Assembly: GCF_003429005.1 (NCBI RefSeq)
Contig: NZ_QVQV01000007.1
Coordinates: 248,001 to 312,000 of the forward strand
DNA length: 64,000 nucleotides
Reading direction: 5' to 3'
From: Paraburkholderia sp. DHOC27
Lineage (GTDB): Bacteria > Pseudomonadota > Gammaproteobacteria > Burkholderiales > Burkholderiaceae
The position numbers and the translations under genes are program-made. Shown piece after piece: positions 53,936 through 62,105 of the stretch; the stretch's first letter is position 1; every line of letters begins with the position of its first letter. Below the pieces are notes generated by a model. It searched no databases. It was not told the DNA's origin and was given only the letters and a program-made list of their open reading frames with translations.

Positions 53936-54226
53936 TCAAGCGCGCGGCGCAAAGCCGAAGTAAGGCGCCAGCGCCACGACCTCGGGTGCCAGCAGGATGC
54001 CCTCGCGAACGAGCGGCAGTTCAGCAAGCTGTTTCGCCGCAATCTCAGCCGACTCGGCTTCCGCGAGAATAATTGCGCCGCTGCCGTCAGCGCGTACCCA
54101 GATCTGCCTGACGAGGCCATCCATGTAAAAGCCGCGCACGACCTGCGCTTCCGCCTCGGCGAGGTCTTTCGAGGGTGCAGCTTTCGCCTTCTCGGGGTTC
54201 AAATTGATAGAGACCATGAATTGCAT
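53936..54226 (-). CDS. YciI/muconolactone-isomerase-like small protein
   Basis: This is a 96-residue protein with a ferredoxin-like (dimeric alpha/beta barrel) rhythm. It begins MQFMVSINLNPEKAKAA, continues with RQIWVRADGSGAIILAEAES and ends in VVALAPYFGFAPRA. Members of this superfamily include muconolactone delta-isomerase and YciI. In the gene string with a tautomerase and a molybdenum hydroxylase it may isomerise a ring-cleavage-like intermediate. The specific role is not provable from sequence. Confidence 0.75.
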   Translation of the reverse strand: MQFMVSINLNPEKAKAAPSKDLAEAEAQVVRGFYMDGLVRQIWVRADGSGAIILAEAESAEIAAKQLAELPLVREGILLAPEVVALAPYFGFAPRA

Positions 54227-54278
54227 GATTAAGACTCCTTAGCTTGGATGACTTGACGACTTCTGTCGCGTGACCACC

Positions 54279-54671
54279 TTACTCAGTCGGCGCGTATTGC
54301 ATTTCACCGTTGCCGAAAGACCAGTTTTCCCGGGCGACATCGACAAGGTTGATGAAAACATCTTCCTTGCGAATCCCCGTCTTTTCGTGGACACCATTCG
54401 CGACCGCGGCGTAGAAGGCCTTTTTCACTTCGATCGACCGGCCCGCGTTCCAGGTGACCTGGATAATGACGATGGACGGCGAATACTGGATGCCGAGGTA
54501 ACCGTCTGCCGGGTAGACGACCTCACCCGCTTCGTGCCGCGTGATGACCTGAAACTTGTCGTTTGGCGGCACGTTGGCGACTTTGACCATCGCGTCATAG
54601 ACAACCTCGCCCACCGCTTGTGCATCATGCAGCGAGGCGCTTCTGGAAATATCGATCCGAACGAGTGGCAT
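54279..54671 (-). CDS. Tautomerase-superfamily protein (MSAD/4-OT-like)
   Basis: This is a 130-residue protein beginning MPLVRIDISRSASLHDAQAV, leaving the catalytic N-terminal Pro after Met removal. Two beta-alpha-beta units follow, with a conserved Arg (GRSIEVKKAFYAAVANG) and NLVDVARENWSFGNG. It matches the malonate-semialdehyde-decarboxylase-like tautomerases and is related to 28034-28432. It is the first gene of a minus-strand string leading to the molybdenum hydroxylase, and is divergent from a LysR gene. GAGG lies before its ATG. Confidence 0.82.
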   Translation of the reverse strand: MPLVRIDISRSASLHDAQAVGEVVYDAMVKVANVPPNDKFQVITRHEAGEVVYPADGYLGIQYSPSIVIIQVTWNAGRSIEVKKAFYAAVANGVHEKTGIRKEDVFINLVDVARENWSFGNGEMQYAPTE

Positions 54672-54734
54672 GTGAGCCTCCGGGGATGTGTCGAAAGAGA
54701 ATGTATATTAGACTTGGCACAAGACTTCCGAAAG

Positions 54735-54745
54735 CGAATAATTCG
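54735..54745. promoter_or_regulatory. Candidate LysR-binding palindrome
   Basis: CGAAT-A-ATTCG is a perfect small palindrome in the 100-bp space between the divergent tautomerase gene and the LysR gene. Its place fits a LysR recognition site, but it is short and the assignment is tentative. Confidence 0.4.
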
Positions 54746-54771
54746 ACTGTCTATGATGAAGGATCGGAATA

Positions 54772-55677
54772 ATGATAGATGAGCTGAAATCGTTCATGGC
54801 CGTGGTCGAAGAAGCTTCGCTTACGCGTGCAGCGCAGAAGCTTTGTGTCACGCAGTCCACCATTTCGAAACGCATCCAGCGCCTCGAAGAGGCGCTCGGC
54901 GCGCAGCTATTCGACCGGGATTCGAAGCCCCCGCGGCCCACGGCACTGGCTCACCGCGTCCAGGAACACGCGGCGCCACTGTTGCTCGCATTCGAGCGCC
55001 TCATGCACGTCACCAGCGAGGACGGCGATCCGACTGGCAGGCTGCGATTTGGGCTGCCTCAGGGCATTGCGGACATCGTCCTGTTCGACGCTCTCACCAC
55101 GATGAGAGATGCGTTTCCAGATCTGCATGTCACGTTGCGAGCCGATTGGAGCCCAAACCTCGTACGCCTGTTGATGGCAAGCGAACTCGACGTCGCGGCA
55201 GTCATGACTCCACGAAACGCCCCTCCGTTGGAGGGCCACGCCAACCGCTACGTGGCCGCGCTGGAACTTGTCGTGGTACAGAGCAGAGAACGCCCGCTGG
55301 TTCCCGCCAATGCGACGTTCGCCAAAATCACCGGTCAGGAATGGATACTCAACCCGGAAGGCTGCGGCTACCGTGCTGCACTGGAAAACGCCGTGGAAGC
55401 GGCGGGATTCTCGCTGAACGTGCGCGCCGATACCTATGGGAGCGAGATGCAGTTGCAACTGATTGCGTCGGGACTCGGCTTGGGGCTCGTTCCCAAGCCT
55501 GTTCTCGAGCACAGCGCCTGGAATCAACGCCTTGAAGTGGTGAACGTCACCCGTTTTGCACCAAGGCTCAACATATGGCTGGTTGCCCCACAGAACCTGG
55601 GGAATCTGAAGCGCGCGGTCGACTACCTCGGTGACAGACTGGTCGCCTCATTCGAGAGCAGGCAATCACCGCAGTAA
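54772..55677 (+). CDS. LysR-family transcriptional regulator
   Basis: This is a 301-residue regulator with a winged helix (FMAVVEEASLTRAAQKLCVT and STISKRIQRLEEALGAQLFD) and a periplasmic-binding-like effector domain (GRLRFGLPQGIADIVLFDAL). It is divergent from the tautomerase gene with 100 bp between the starts, the classical LysR arrangement. It most likely activates the six-gene tautomerase to cytochrome operon. The inducer is unknown. Confidence 0.9.
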   Translation: MIDELKSFMAVVEEASLTRAAQKLCVTQSTISKRIQRLEEALGAQLFDRDSKPPRPTALAHRVQEHAAPLLLAFERLMHVTSEDGDPTGRLRFGLPQGIADIVLFDALTTMRDAFPDLHVTLRADWSPNLVRLLMASELDVAAVMTPRNAPPLEGHANRYVAALELVVVQSRERPLVPANATFAKITGQEWILNPEGCGYRAALENAVEAAGFSLNVRADTYGSEMQLQLIASGLGLGLVPKPVLEHSAWNQRLEVVNVTRFAPRLNIWLVAPQNLGNLKRAVDYLGDRLVASFESRQSPQ

Positions 55678-55729
55678 TTCCGCGCGAGCGCACGGCCGGT
55701 CGCATCACAACGACTTCTCGAGCAACGAC

Positions 55730-56659
55730 TCAGCCCATCCTGGTCTTGTCCATCCGTGGAACGTGGGGGATGTGCTCCTCCTCGTACAGCCGATAAATCA
55801 GACTGAGCATTTCGCTGATATCACGCGACTCGTCCTTTGCCCGCGTACTCATGATGATGGGCGACACCAGCGTTGGATCGTCGAGTTCCTGATAGCTGAC
55901 GTCGTCCCGCTTCAGTCCATACACGCTGCTCGGGACAATGGAAATTCCCTCTCCCGCGGCCACCAGACCCAAGGCGATCTGTATCTCGCGTACCTCGTAG
56001 ATTTTGCGCGGCTTGAGTCCGCGGTCCTGGAACGCTGAGAGCACCTGGTCCGCGTAGCTTGGGCGCGGTGTTTTGGGGTAGATGATGAGGGTCTCGTTGA
56101 CGAGGTCCCGAAGCGCCGAGACCGGGCTGGCGAGCGCCAGTGGGTGCCCCAAAGGAAACGCGACAATCATTTTCTCTTCTCTTAGCACCACGCGCCGGAT
56201 GTTTGCATCCTCCAGACGAATGCGGCCAAAACCTATATCAATGCTGCCTTCCTTGAGCGCGCGTATCTGGTCCGTTGTCGGCAATTCGTGGAGGCTGAGT
56301 TCGACCGTAGGGTTCTCGTCCCTGAATCGACGGATGATTTTTGGCAGCAGGCCATAGAGCGTGGACGCCACGAAACCAATGGACAGGCTGCGCTCGATGT
56401 TGCCAACACGCCTTGTCATGGATTCCAGCTCAGACGTTTTCGCCAACAACTGCACCGCGTGCTCATAGAAGAACTTGCCGGTCTCCGTGAGCTTCAGCGG
56501 GCGTGAATCGCGCTCGAAAAGCTGCACGCCCAGTAGTTCTTCGAGTTGTTGAATCTGGCGGCTGAGCGGTGGCTGCGCGATATGCAGACGCTGCGCTGCG
56601 CGCGTGAAATTGCGCTCTTCCGCCACGGCCACGAAGTAGCGCAGATGCCGCAGCTCCAT
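55730..56659 (-). CDS. benM: BenM/CatM-type LysR regulator of benzoate degradation
   Basis: This is a 309-residue LysR protein starting MELRHLRYFVAVAEERNFTR and with RLHIAQPPLSRQIQQLEELL, the sequence style of BenM/CatM/CatR. The effector domain has LSIGFVASTLYGLLP, also typical of the CbnR/BenM group that senses benzoate and muconate. The gene is divergent from benA. The start codon is four bases from a perfect ATAC-N7-GTAT operator, so it should repress itself and activate benABCD. CatR or another aromatic-sensing member cannot be excluded. Confidence 0.82.
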   Translation of the reverse strand: MELRHLRYFVAVAEERNFTRAAQRLHIAQPPLSRQIQQLEELLGVQLFERDSRPLKLTETGKFFYEHAVQLLAKTSELESMTRRVGNIERSLSIGFVASTLYGLLPKIIRRFRDENPTVELSLHELPTTDQIRALKEGSIDIGFGRIRLEDANIRRVVLREEKMIVAFPLGHPLALASPVSALRDLVNETLIIYPKTPRPSYADQVLSAFQDRGLKPRKIYEVREIQIALGLVAAGEGISIVPSSVYGLKRDDVSYQELDDPTLVSPIIMSTRAKDESRDISEMLSLIYRLYEEEHIPHVPRMDKTRMG

Positions 56660-56662
56660 ACG

Positions 56663-56698
56663 ATACCTCCAGGGTATAGGTCGATACTAAAACGGTCT
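56663..56698. promoter_or_regulatory. BenM-type operator sites 1 and 2 (ATAC-N7-GTAT)
   Basis: Site 1 at 56663-56677 is ATAC-CTCCAGG-GTAT, a perfect match to the BenM/CatM consensus. Site 2 at 56684-56698 is ATAC-TAAAACG-GTCT with one mismatch. The centres are 21 bp apart, so they lie on the same helix face. They abut the regulator's start and precede benA. Confidence 0.8.
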
Positions 56699-56757
56699 TG
56701 GACCAGGCGCTTCCGCCTCCACTACTCTGATGTCAAGGCTCGCTTCGCCGTTAGCTT

Positions 56758-56772
56758 ATACCTTACAGGCAT
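56758..56772. promoter_or_regulatory. BenM-type operator site 3 near the benA leader
   Basis: ATAC-CTTACAG-GCAT (56758-56772) matches the ATAC-N7-GTAT pattern with one mismatch. It lies between the likely promoter and benA, in the position of the repressing third site of known ben regulons. Confidence 0.5.
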
Positions 56773-56829
56773 ATACGGAATAACGCACGAACAAGGGCTA
56801 CCCGCAAGCATCAGAGGAAAGGAGCAGAC

Positions 56830-58188
56830 ATGAGCATCAACGGGTTCGCACTGACGGAAGTGCAGGATTTGCTTGACCACGCCGTGCAGGACGACAAGGA
56901 AAACGGCGTGTTCCGCTGCCGCCGCGACATCTTTACCAACGCCGATCTGTATGAACTCGAGATGAAACACATCTTCGAGAGCAACTGGGTCTATCTGGCG
57001 CATGAAAGCCAGGTGCCGAACAACAACGACTACTACACGACGTGGATGGGTCGCCAACCCGTTGTCATCACGCGTGACAAGGCCGGCGAACTGCACGCTG
57101 TGATCAACGCCTGCGCGCACAAAGGTGCGATGCTCTGCCGGCGCAAACATGGCAACAAGGGCAGCTTTACGTGTCCGTTTCACGGGTGGACCTTCTCCAA
57201 CGCGGGCAAGCTTCTGAAGGTGAAGGACGAGAAGACCACGGAGTACCCGATTCAATTCAACCAGCAAGGCTCGCACGATCTGAAGAAGGTCGCTCGGTTT
57301 GAAAATTATCGCGGCTTCCTGTTCGGTAGTTTGAGCGAAGAAGTCATGCCGCTCGAGCAGTACCTGGGCGAGACCAAGGTCATCATCGATCAAATCGTCT
57401 CACAGGCTCCAGATGGCCTCGAAGTGTTACGCGGCAATTCCTCGTATATCTACGACGGCAACTGGAAGATGCAAATGGAGAACGGCTGCGATGGTTATCA
57501 CGTCAGCACCGTGCACTGGAATTATTCGGCCACGATGGGCCGGCGCAAGGTTGAAGGGACCAAAGCGGTGGACGCCAACGGCTGGAGCAAATCCGTCGCA
57601 GGCGTCTATGGCTTCGAGCACGGCCACATCCTGCTCTGGACCCAGACGATGAATCCTGAAGTGCGGCCGGTCTATGAGCACCGCGAAGAAATTGCAGCGC
57701 GGGTCGGCGCGGACAAGGCGAACTACATCGTCAATCAGACACGCAACCTGTGCCTGTATCCGAATGTCTTCTTGATGGACCAGTTCAGCACGCAGATTCG
57801 CGTGGTTCGTCCCCTCGGCGTCGACAAGACCGAAGTGAGCATATTCTGCTTCGCGCCAAAAGGGGAAAGCGCCGAAAGCCGCGCCATTCGCATTCGTCAG
57901 TACGAAGACTTCTTCAATGTTTCGGGCATGGGGACGAGCGACGACCTCGAAGAATTCCGGGCGTGTCAGACGGGTTATGCCAACACGACTTCAATGTGGA
58001 ATGACCTCTCACGCGGCGCACCGCTCTGGGTCCACGGTCCTGATGAAAACGCGCAAGGCATGGGTCTGAATCCGCTCATCTCGGGCGAGCGCAGCGAGGA
58101 CGAGGGTCTTTTCGTGGTTCAGCACGAATACTGGGTGCAGGTGATGCGCGAAGCCCTGCGTAAAGAACAGGCAGAGGCAACGGCATGA
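56830..58188 (+). CDS. benA: Benzoate 1,2-dioxygenase large (alpha) subunit
   Basis: This 452-residue ring-hydroxylating oxygenase has a Rieske domain with CAHKGAMLC and CPFHGW (C-x-H ... C-x2-H). The catalytic domain has the mononuclear iron ligands in NGCDGYHVSTVHWN. With BenB it forms the oxygenase that adds O2 to benzoate, giving cis-benzoate dihydrodiol. The length is normal for BenA/XylX. It is the first gene of benABCD, and AGGAAAGGAG precedes the ATG. Toluate (XylX) and anthranilate (AntA) dioxygenases are close relatives; the BenM operators and benD favour benzoate. Confidence 0.92.
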   Translation: MSINGFALTEVQDLLDHAVQDDKENGVFRCRRDIFTNADLYELEMKHIFESNWVYLAHESQVPNNNDYYTTWMGRQPVVITRDKAGELHAVINACAHKGAMLCRRKHGNKGSFTCPFHGWTFSNAGKLLKVKDEKTTEYPIQFNQQGSHDLKKVARFENYRGFLFGSLSEEVMPLEQYLGETKVIIDQIVSQAPDGLEVLRGNSSYIYDGNWKMQMENGCDGYHVSTVHWNYSATMGRRKVEGTKAVDANGWSKSVAGVYGFEHGHILLWTQTMNPEVRPVYEHREEIAARVGADKANYIVNQTRNLCLYPNVFLMDQFSTQIRVVRPLGVDKTEVSIFCFAPKGESAESRAIRIRQYEDFFNVSGMGTSDDLEEFRACQTGYANTTSMWNDLSRGAPLWVHGPDENAQGMGLNPLISGERSEDEGLFVVQHEYWVQVMREALRKEQAEATA

Positions 58189-58673
58189 GCATCGACTACC
58201 AGACCATCTGTAGCGCCCTCTACCGCGAGGCGCGTTTCCTGGATGACCGTCAGTGGGACGAATGGCTGGCGTGTTACACCGAAGACGTCATCTACTGGAT
58301 GCCGGCATGGGACGACGACGACAAGCTCACCGACGACCCGCACAGCCAGATCTCGTTGATGTATTACCCGGATCGCGGCGGCCTCGAAGACCGTGTGTTC
58401 CGTATCAAGACCGAGCGAAGCGGCGCATCAATGCCCGAACCGCGTACCAGCCACAACGTCACCAATGTCGAAGTGCTCGCCGAGCGTGATAGCGAAGTCG
58501 ACGTTCGCTACAACTTCAACACGTTGAATCATCGGTACAGGATCACCGATCAGTTCTTCGGCACCATCTGCGTGACCTTTCGCAAGGTCGACGACCGTTT
58601 GCTCATTGCACGCAAAACGATTTCGCTAAAGAACGACTATATCCGCCAGGTGCTCGACGTGTACCACGTTTGA
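58185..58673 (+). CDS. benB: Benzoate 1,2-dioxygenase small (beta) subunit
   Basis: This is a 162-residue beta subunit with the NTF2-like fold (ALYREARFLDDRQWDEWLAC, CYTEDVIYWMPAWDDDD, FNTLNHRYRITDQFFGTICV). It is a structural and stabilising partner of the alpha subunit in an alpha3beta3 oxygenase. Its ATG overlaps the benA stop by four bases (ATGA), so it is translated in coupling with it. Length and sequence match BenB/XylY. Confidence 0.92.
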   Translation: MSIDYQTICSALYREARFLDDRQWDEWLACYTEDVIYWMPAWDDDDKLTDDPHSQISLMYYPDRGGLEDRVFRIKTERSGASMPEPRTSHNVTNVEVLAERDSEVDVRYNFNTLNHRYRITDQFFGTICVTFRKVDDRLLIARKTISLKNDYIRQVLDVYHV

Positions 58674-58712
58674 TGTCACGGGTCGGAGTGAGACAAGGAA
58701 TCAGGAGGCAAC

Positions 58713-59735
58713 ATGTCCAGCTATAACATTGCGCTGAATTTCGAAGACGGAGTGACGCGCTTTATCAAATGCAAGGCCGGCGAAAAGGTGCTCGATGCCG
58801 CGTTCCGCGCCAAAATCAACCTGCCGATGGATTGCTCCGACGGCGTGTGCGGGACCTGCAAATGCCGCGCAGAGAGCGGCAGCTACGACCTGGGTGACGA
58901 TTATATCGACGATGCCCTGAGCGACGACGAGAAAACCAGCGGTCTCGTGCTGACGTGTCAAATGGTGCCGCAGAGCGACTGCGTCATCGCCGTGCCGGCA
59001 TCGTCGACAGCGTGCAAGACCCAACAAAGCAAATTCGCCGCCACGGTCACAAAAGTCGAACCGCACAATGACGCCGCGGTGGTTCTCGAACTGGACGTGG
59101 CAGGTCTCCCGCCTGTCTTCCTTGCTGGGCAGTACGTCAACATCGACGTTCCTGGAAGCGGCCAGCACCGCTCCTATTCGTTCTCGTCGGCGCCCGGCGA
59201 ATCCCGAATCAGCTTCCTCATCAAGAAGATTCCCGGCGGCGTAATGAGTACCTGGCTGGAGGCCGCCCGCCCCGGCCACGAGGTGGAATTGACTGGCCCG
59301 CTTGGCAGCTTCTATCTGCGCGCGGTGGAACGTCCATTGCTCTTTCTGGCGGGCGGAACAGGTCTGGCGCCATTCCTCTCGATGCTCGAAGTGCTCGTGC
59401 GGGCGAACTCGCAACAGAAAGTCCATCTGATTTACGGCGTCACGCGCGACCTCGATCTCGTTCAGGTCGACGCTATCGAAGCATACGCGGCGAAGCTGCC
59501 GAACTTTACGTTCAGCACCGTCGTTGCGGAAGACGCATCGCGTCATCCCCGCAAGGGTTGGGTGACGCAGCACATGCCCGCCGCGTGTCTGAACGACGGT
59601 GACGTGGACGTTTATCTTTGCGGTCCCCCGCCGATGGTCGATGCGGTCCGCAAATACTTCGACGATAACGGCGTAGTGCCCCGTAGCTTCCACTATGAGA
59701 AGTTCACGCCCAACGCTACCCCGGAGCTTGCGTGA
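58713..59735 (+). CDS. benC: Benzoate 1,2-dioxygenase electron-transfer reductase
   Basis: This 340-residue reductase has an N-terminal plant-type 2Fe-2S ferredoxin (CSDGVCGTCKCRA), an FAD domain with RSYSFSSAPGE and an NADH domain with LFLAGGTGLAPFLSMLE. It passes electrons from NADH to the BenAB oxygenase. AGGAGG lies before the ATG (CAGGAGGCAAC). The ferredoxin-first order matches BenC/XylZ. Confidence 0.92.
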   Translation: MSSYNIALNFEDGVTRFIKCKAGEKVLDAAFRAKINLPMDCSDGVCGTCKCRAESGSYDLGDDYIDDALSDDEKTSGLVLTCQMVPQSDCVIAVPASSTACKTQQSKFAATVTKVEPHNDAAVVLELDVAGLPPVFLAGQYVNIDVPGSGQHRSYSFSSAPGESRISFLIKKIPGGVMSTWLEAARPGHEVELTGPLGSFYLRAVERPLLFLAGGTGLAPFLSMLEVLVRANSQQKVHLIYGVTRDLDLVQVDAIEAYAAKLPNFTFSTVVAEDASRHPRKGWVTQHMPAACLNDGDVDVYLCGPPPMVDAVRKYFDDNGVVPRSFHYEKFTPNATPELA

Positions 59736-60508
59736 TGGCACAGCGATTCGAAGGCAAGGTGATGGTGGTGACCGGAGCGGCGCAGGGCATCGGCCGCGGC
59801 GTGGCGCTACGCGCGGCGGCCGAAGGCGCAAAAGTGCTGTTTGTCGATCGTGCCGCATTCGTCCCAGAGGTCGCCGCCGAAGCGCATTGTGCCGATACCG
59901 CCGGCTTTGTTGCTGACATGGAAACCTATGACGGCGCGGCAGCCACGATGGCTTACGCTGTCGAGAAGTTTGGTCGCATTGATATTCTCATCAACGGCGT
60001 GGGCGGTGCGATTCGAATGCGGCCGTACGCCGAATTCGAGCCGGCTCAGATTGACGCAGAAATCCGCCGCTCGCTGATGCCGACGCTGTACGCGTGTCAC
60101 GCGGTACTTCCTCATATGCTCGCGCAAGGCCGCGGCACCATCGTCAATATTTCTTCGAATGCGACCCGAGGTATTCGCCGCGTACCGTATTCGGCTGCCA
60201 AGGGCGGCGTCAACGCCATGACCCAGTGCCTCGCCATGGAGTATGGCGAGCACGGCATCCGCGTGGTCGCCGCGGCGCCGGGGGGAACCGAGGCTCCGCC
60301 GAGACGCGTACCACGCAATGCCGCAGGAGACAGTGAACAAGAGAAGAGATGGATGGCCGAAGCGACGCGGCAAGTCACTGAATCGACCTTCTTCAAACGC
60401 TACGGCACAATTGAAGAGCAGATTGCGCCGATTCTGTTTCTTGCCTCCGACGAAGCAGCCTATATTACGGGCGCCGTGTTGCCCGTGTCGGGCGGCGACA
60501 ATGGGTAG
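59735..60508 (+). CDS. benD: Benzoate dihydrodiol dehydrogenase (SDR)
   Basis: This 257-residue SDR converts cis-1,2-dihydroxy-cyclohexadiene carboxylate to catechol and CO2 with NAD. Visible motifs are VVTGAAQGIGRGVAL, the NNAG-like INGVGG, catalytic Ser in VNISSNATRG, YSAAKGGVNAM with Tyr and Lys, and VLPVSGGDNG at the end. The Asp in FVDRA after beta-2 fits NAD. The ATG overlaps the benC stop (TGATG); a GTG three bases earlier is also in frame. It completes the upper pathway, and no cat genes follow in the window. Confidence 0.92.
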   Translation: MAQRFEGKVMVVTGAAQGIGRGVALRAAAEGAKVLFVDRAAFVPEVAAEAHCADTAGFVADMETYDGAAATMAYAVEKFGRIDILINGVGGAIRMRPYAEFEPAQIDAEIRRSLMPTLYACHAVLPHMLAQGRGTIVNISSNATRGIRRVPYSAAKGGVNAMTQCLAMEYGEHGIRVVAAAPGGTEAPPRRVPRNAAGDSEQEKRWMAEATRQVTESTFFKRYGTIEEQIAPILFLASDEAAYITGAVLPVSGGDNG

Positions 60509-60602
60509 GCGTTGTAAGTGAATGGCGGTTCGAGATTCAGTTAGTACTCTTTATCTTTTGGCTAGACCACCATCACATTTTGTGCCTGCTTGAACGACCC
60601 GT

Positions 60603-61550
60603 TTATTTCCCAACGTACACGGGTTTTCGCCCTTCCGCCTCCGCTCTGCGGCCTTCGAGAAAGTCCTGCGTGTGATACAGCGCGCCGTATTGTTCATCCA
60701 GCTTCATTAGCGCGTCTGCCTGTACAGGATCAATGACCAGATGCGCGGATGTGAGCGTCATCTTGATGCCAAGTGGTCCGCACGCAGCGATCTTGTTGGC
60801 GATCTCGACGGCACGATCGAGCGCCGCTTGAGGGGTGGGCAGCACTTCCTGAGCCTCGCCCATTCGATACGAGTCTTCGGCGGTCCAGTGGTCGCCGGTG
60901 AGCATGTATCTCATCGCATTGCCCCAACCCACCTCGTGAACAAAGCGAATGGTGGAACCGCTTCCGGGGAAACGACCGTGCGTGTTTTCGTCCTGGCCAT
61001 AGCGCGTATTCGCAGCGGCAATCCGGATATCAGCGACCAGGTTCAATTCATGTCCCAGATTCCAGGTATCGCCGTGGACGACCGCGATCAGGGGTTTCGA
61101 CAGGCGCTGCCCTTTCGCCAGCGGGTCGATATAACCGGGTCCGCTGACCAAGGGCTTCTGGCTGCGGGCCAGTTCGGCAAATGCGTCGACGTCGATGCCG
61201 CGGGAGAAATTGTCGCCGTGGCCGAACAGGACGGCCGCGCGCAGCGACGGATCGTTGTCGTATTCGTAATAGGCTTTGGCCAGCGCTGTGAAGGTCTCGG
61301 GATCCACCCGGTTCTGAATGTACGGACGGTTAAACCCGATCAGGACGATGGCGCCGCGGCGCTCGATGGTCAACTTCGCCGCGGGCGAAAGAGGTACGTC
61401 CCGAAGCGTGGTGGGTTCGGCACTCTGCGCGACAGCGCTGCTGGACGATTGCTCCGTGGCAACGCTGAGCGCCGGAAGCGCCAGCATGCCGCCAAGCGCG
61501 GCCACCCCTCGGAGCAACGTTCGACGGTCGAGGGTTACGTCATTGTCCAT
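60603..61550 (-). CDS. Crotonase/enoyl-CoA hydratase-like protein with Tat signal
   Basis: This 315-residue protein has an N-terminal twin-arginine signal (DRRTLLRGVAALGG, Arg at 9 and 10, then a hydrophobic core and AxA-like site). This is followed by a crotonase domain. Oxyanion-hole regions are visible (VLFGHGDNFSRGIDVDAFAE and HGDTWNLGHELNLVADIRIA), with Glu kept at both canonical catalytic positions. CoA thioesters are cytosolic, so an exported crotonase is unexpected. It may use a non-CoA substrate. I chose ATG 61550 with AAGGA upstream. It is convergent with the ben operon and not part of it. Confidence 0.8.
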   Translation of the reverse strand: MDNDVTLDRRTLLRGVAALGGMLALPALSVATEQSSSSAVAQSAEPTTLRDVPLSPAAKLTIERRGAIVLIGFNRPYIQNRVDPETFTALAKAYYEYDNDPSLRAAVLFGHGDNFSRGIDVDAFAELARSQKPLVSGPGYIDPLAKGQRLSKPLIAVVHGDTWNLGHELNLVADIRIAAANTRYGQDENTHGRFPGSGSTIRFVHEVGWGNAMRYMLTGDHWTAEDSYRMGEAQEVLPTPQAALDRAVEIANKIAACGPLGIKMTLTSAHLVIDPVQADALMKLDEQYGALYHTQDFLEGRRAEAEGRKPVYVGK

Positions 61551-62033
61551 ACTGAATGTCCTTTCAATGCAGATAGAAGTTTCGTGCAGCAGCGCTTCCC
61601 CGGTCATGGCAACTGTTCTATTGCGTTGCGATTTGTCCGGGGACGGGGCTTGGTTCGATAATCGTTTAGGATAGCGAATTTAATAGTACCGGCACGGTAC
61701 GTTTTACAGTTGTCCGGTGTGGATTAAAGAAGCGATAGCCGCGCTGATCCAATCAGGTAACGATACTTCATTTCTGAACGGCGAAGCGGACAAACGATTG
61801 GTGCGACCAATCAATCTGGGACGGTAAGCGTTACTGCGGGCGACGCCTTGGCGTCACTAATCAAGGTTGCCCGAAGGCCGCCCGCGAAAGGAGCGTGAGG
61901 GGTCGGCATGTGCCATCTTCATACGTCTCTAAAGCGCTTAATGCATCACCAAGATAGCATTTACGCCAGACGGCAAACCACCGTCTTAAGAAAGCACCCC
62001 GCAGCGCAGATTTCGTCGAATCCTCGATTGAAA
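61551..62033. other. Intergenic region with a weak small reading frame
   Basis: No supported gene. A GTG-initiated plus-strand frame at 61717-61827 reads 36 codons (VWIKEAIAALIQSGNDTSFL...), but it lacks a ribosome binding site and a recognised family. The region lies just beyond the 3' end of guaA. Confidence 0.35.
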
Positions 62034-62034
62034 C

Positions 62035-62060
62035 AAAAAAAAGCCCGCAAAATTGCGGGC
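62035..62060 (-). terminator. Intrinsic terminator of guaA
   Basis: On the minus strand GCCCGCA and TGCGGGC (62060-62043) form a 7-8 bp stem with a short AT loop. They are followed by eight T (62042-62035). It lies 45 bases after the guaA stop. Confidence 0.85.
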
Positions 62061-62105
62061 TTGGTCTTTACTTCCTGACGTTATCGAGTTGCACCACAGT
62101 GGCGC

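Noticed and set aside
61717..61827. 36-codon GTG-started frame beyond the guaA terminator
   Set aside because: Too short, without a ribosome binding site or a family; listed only in the gap note.
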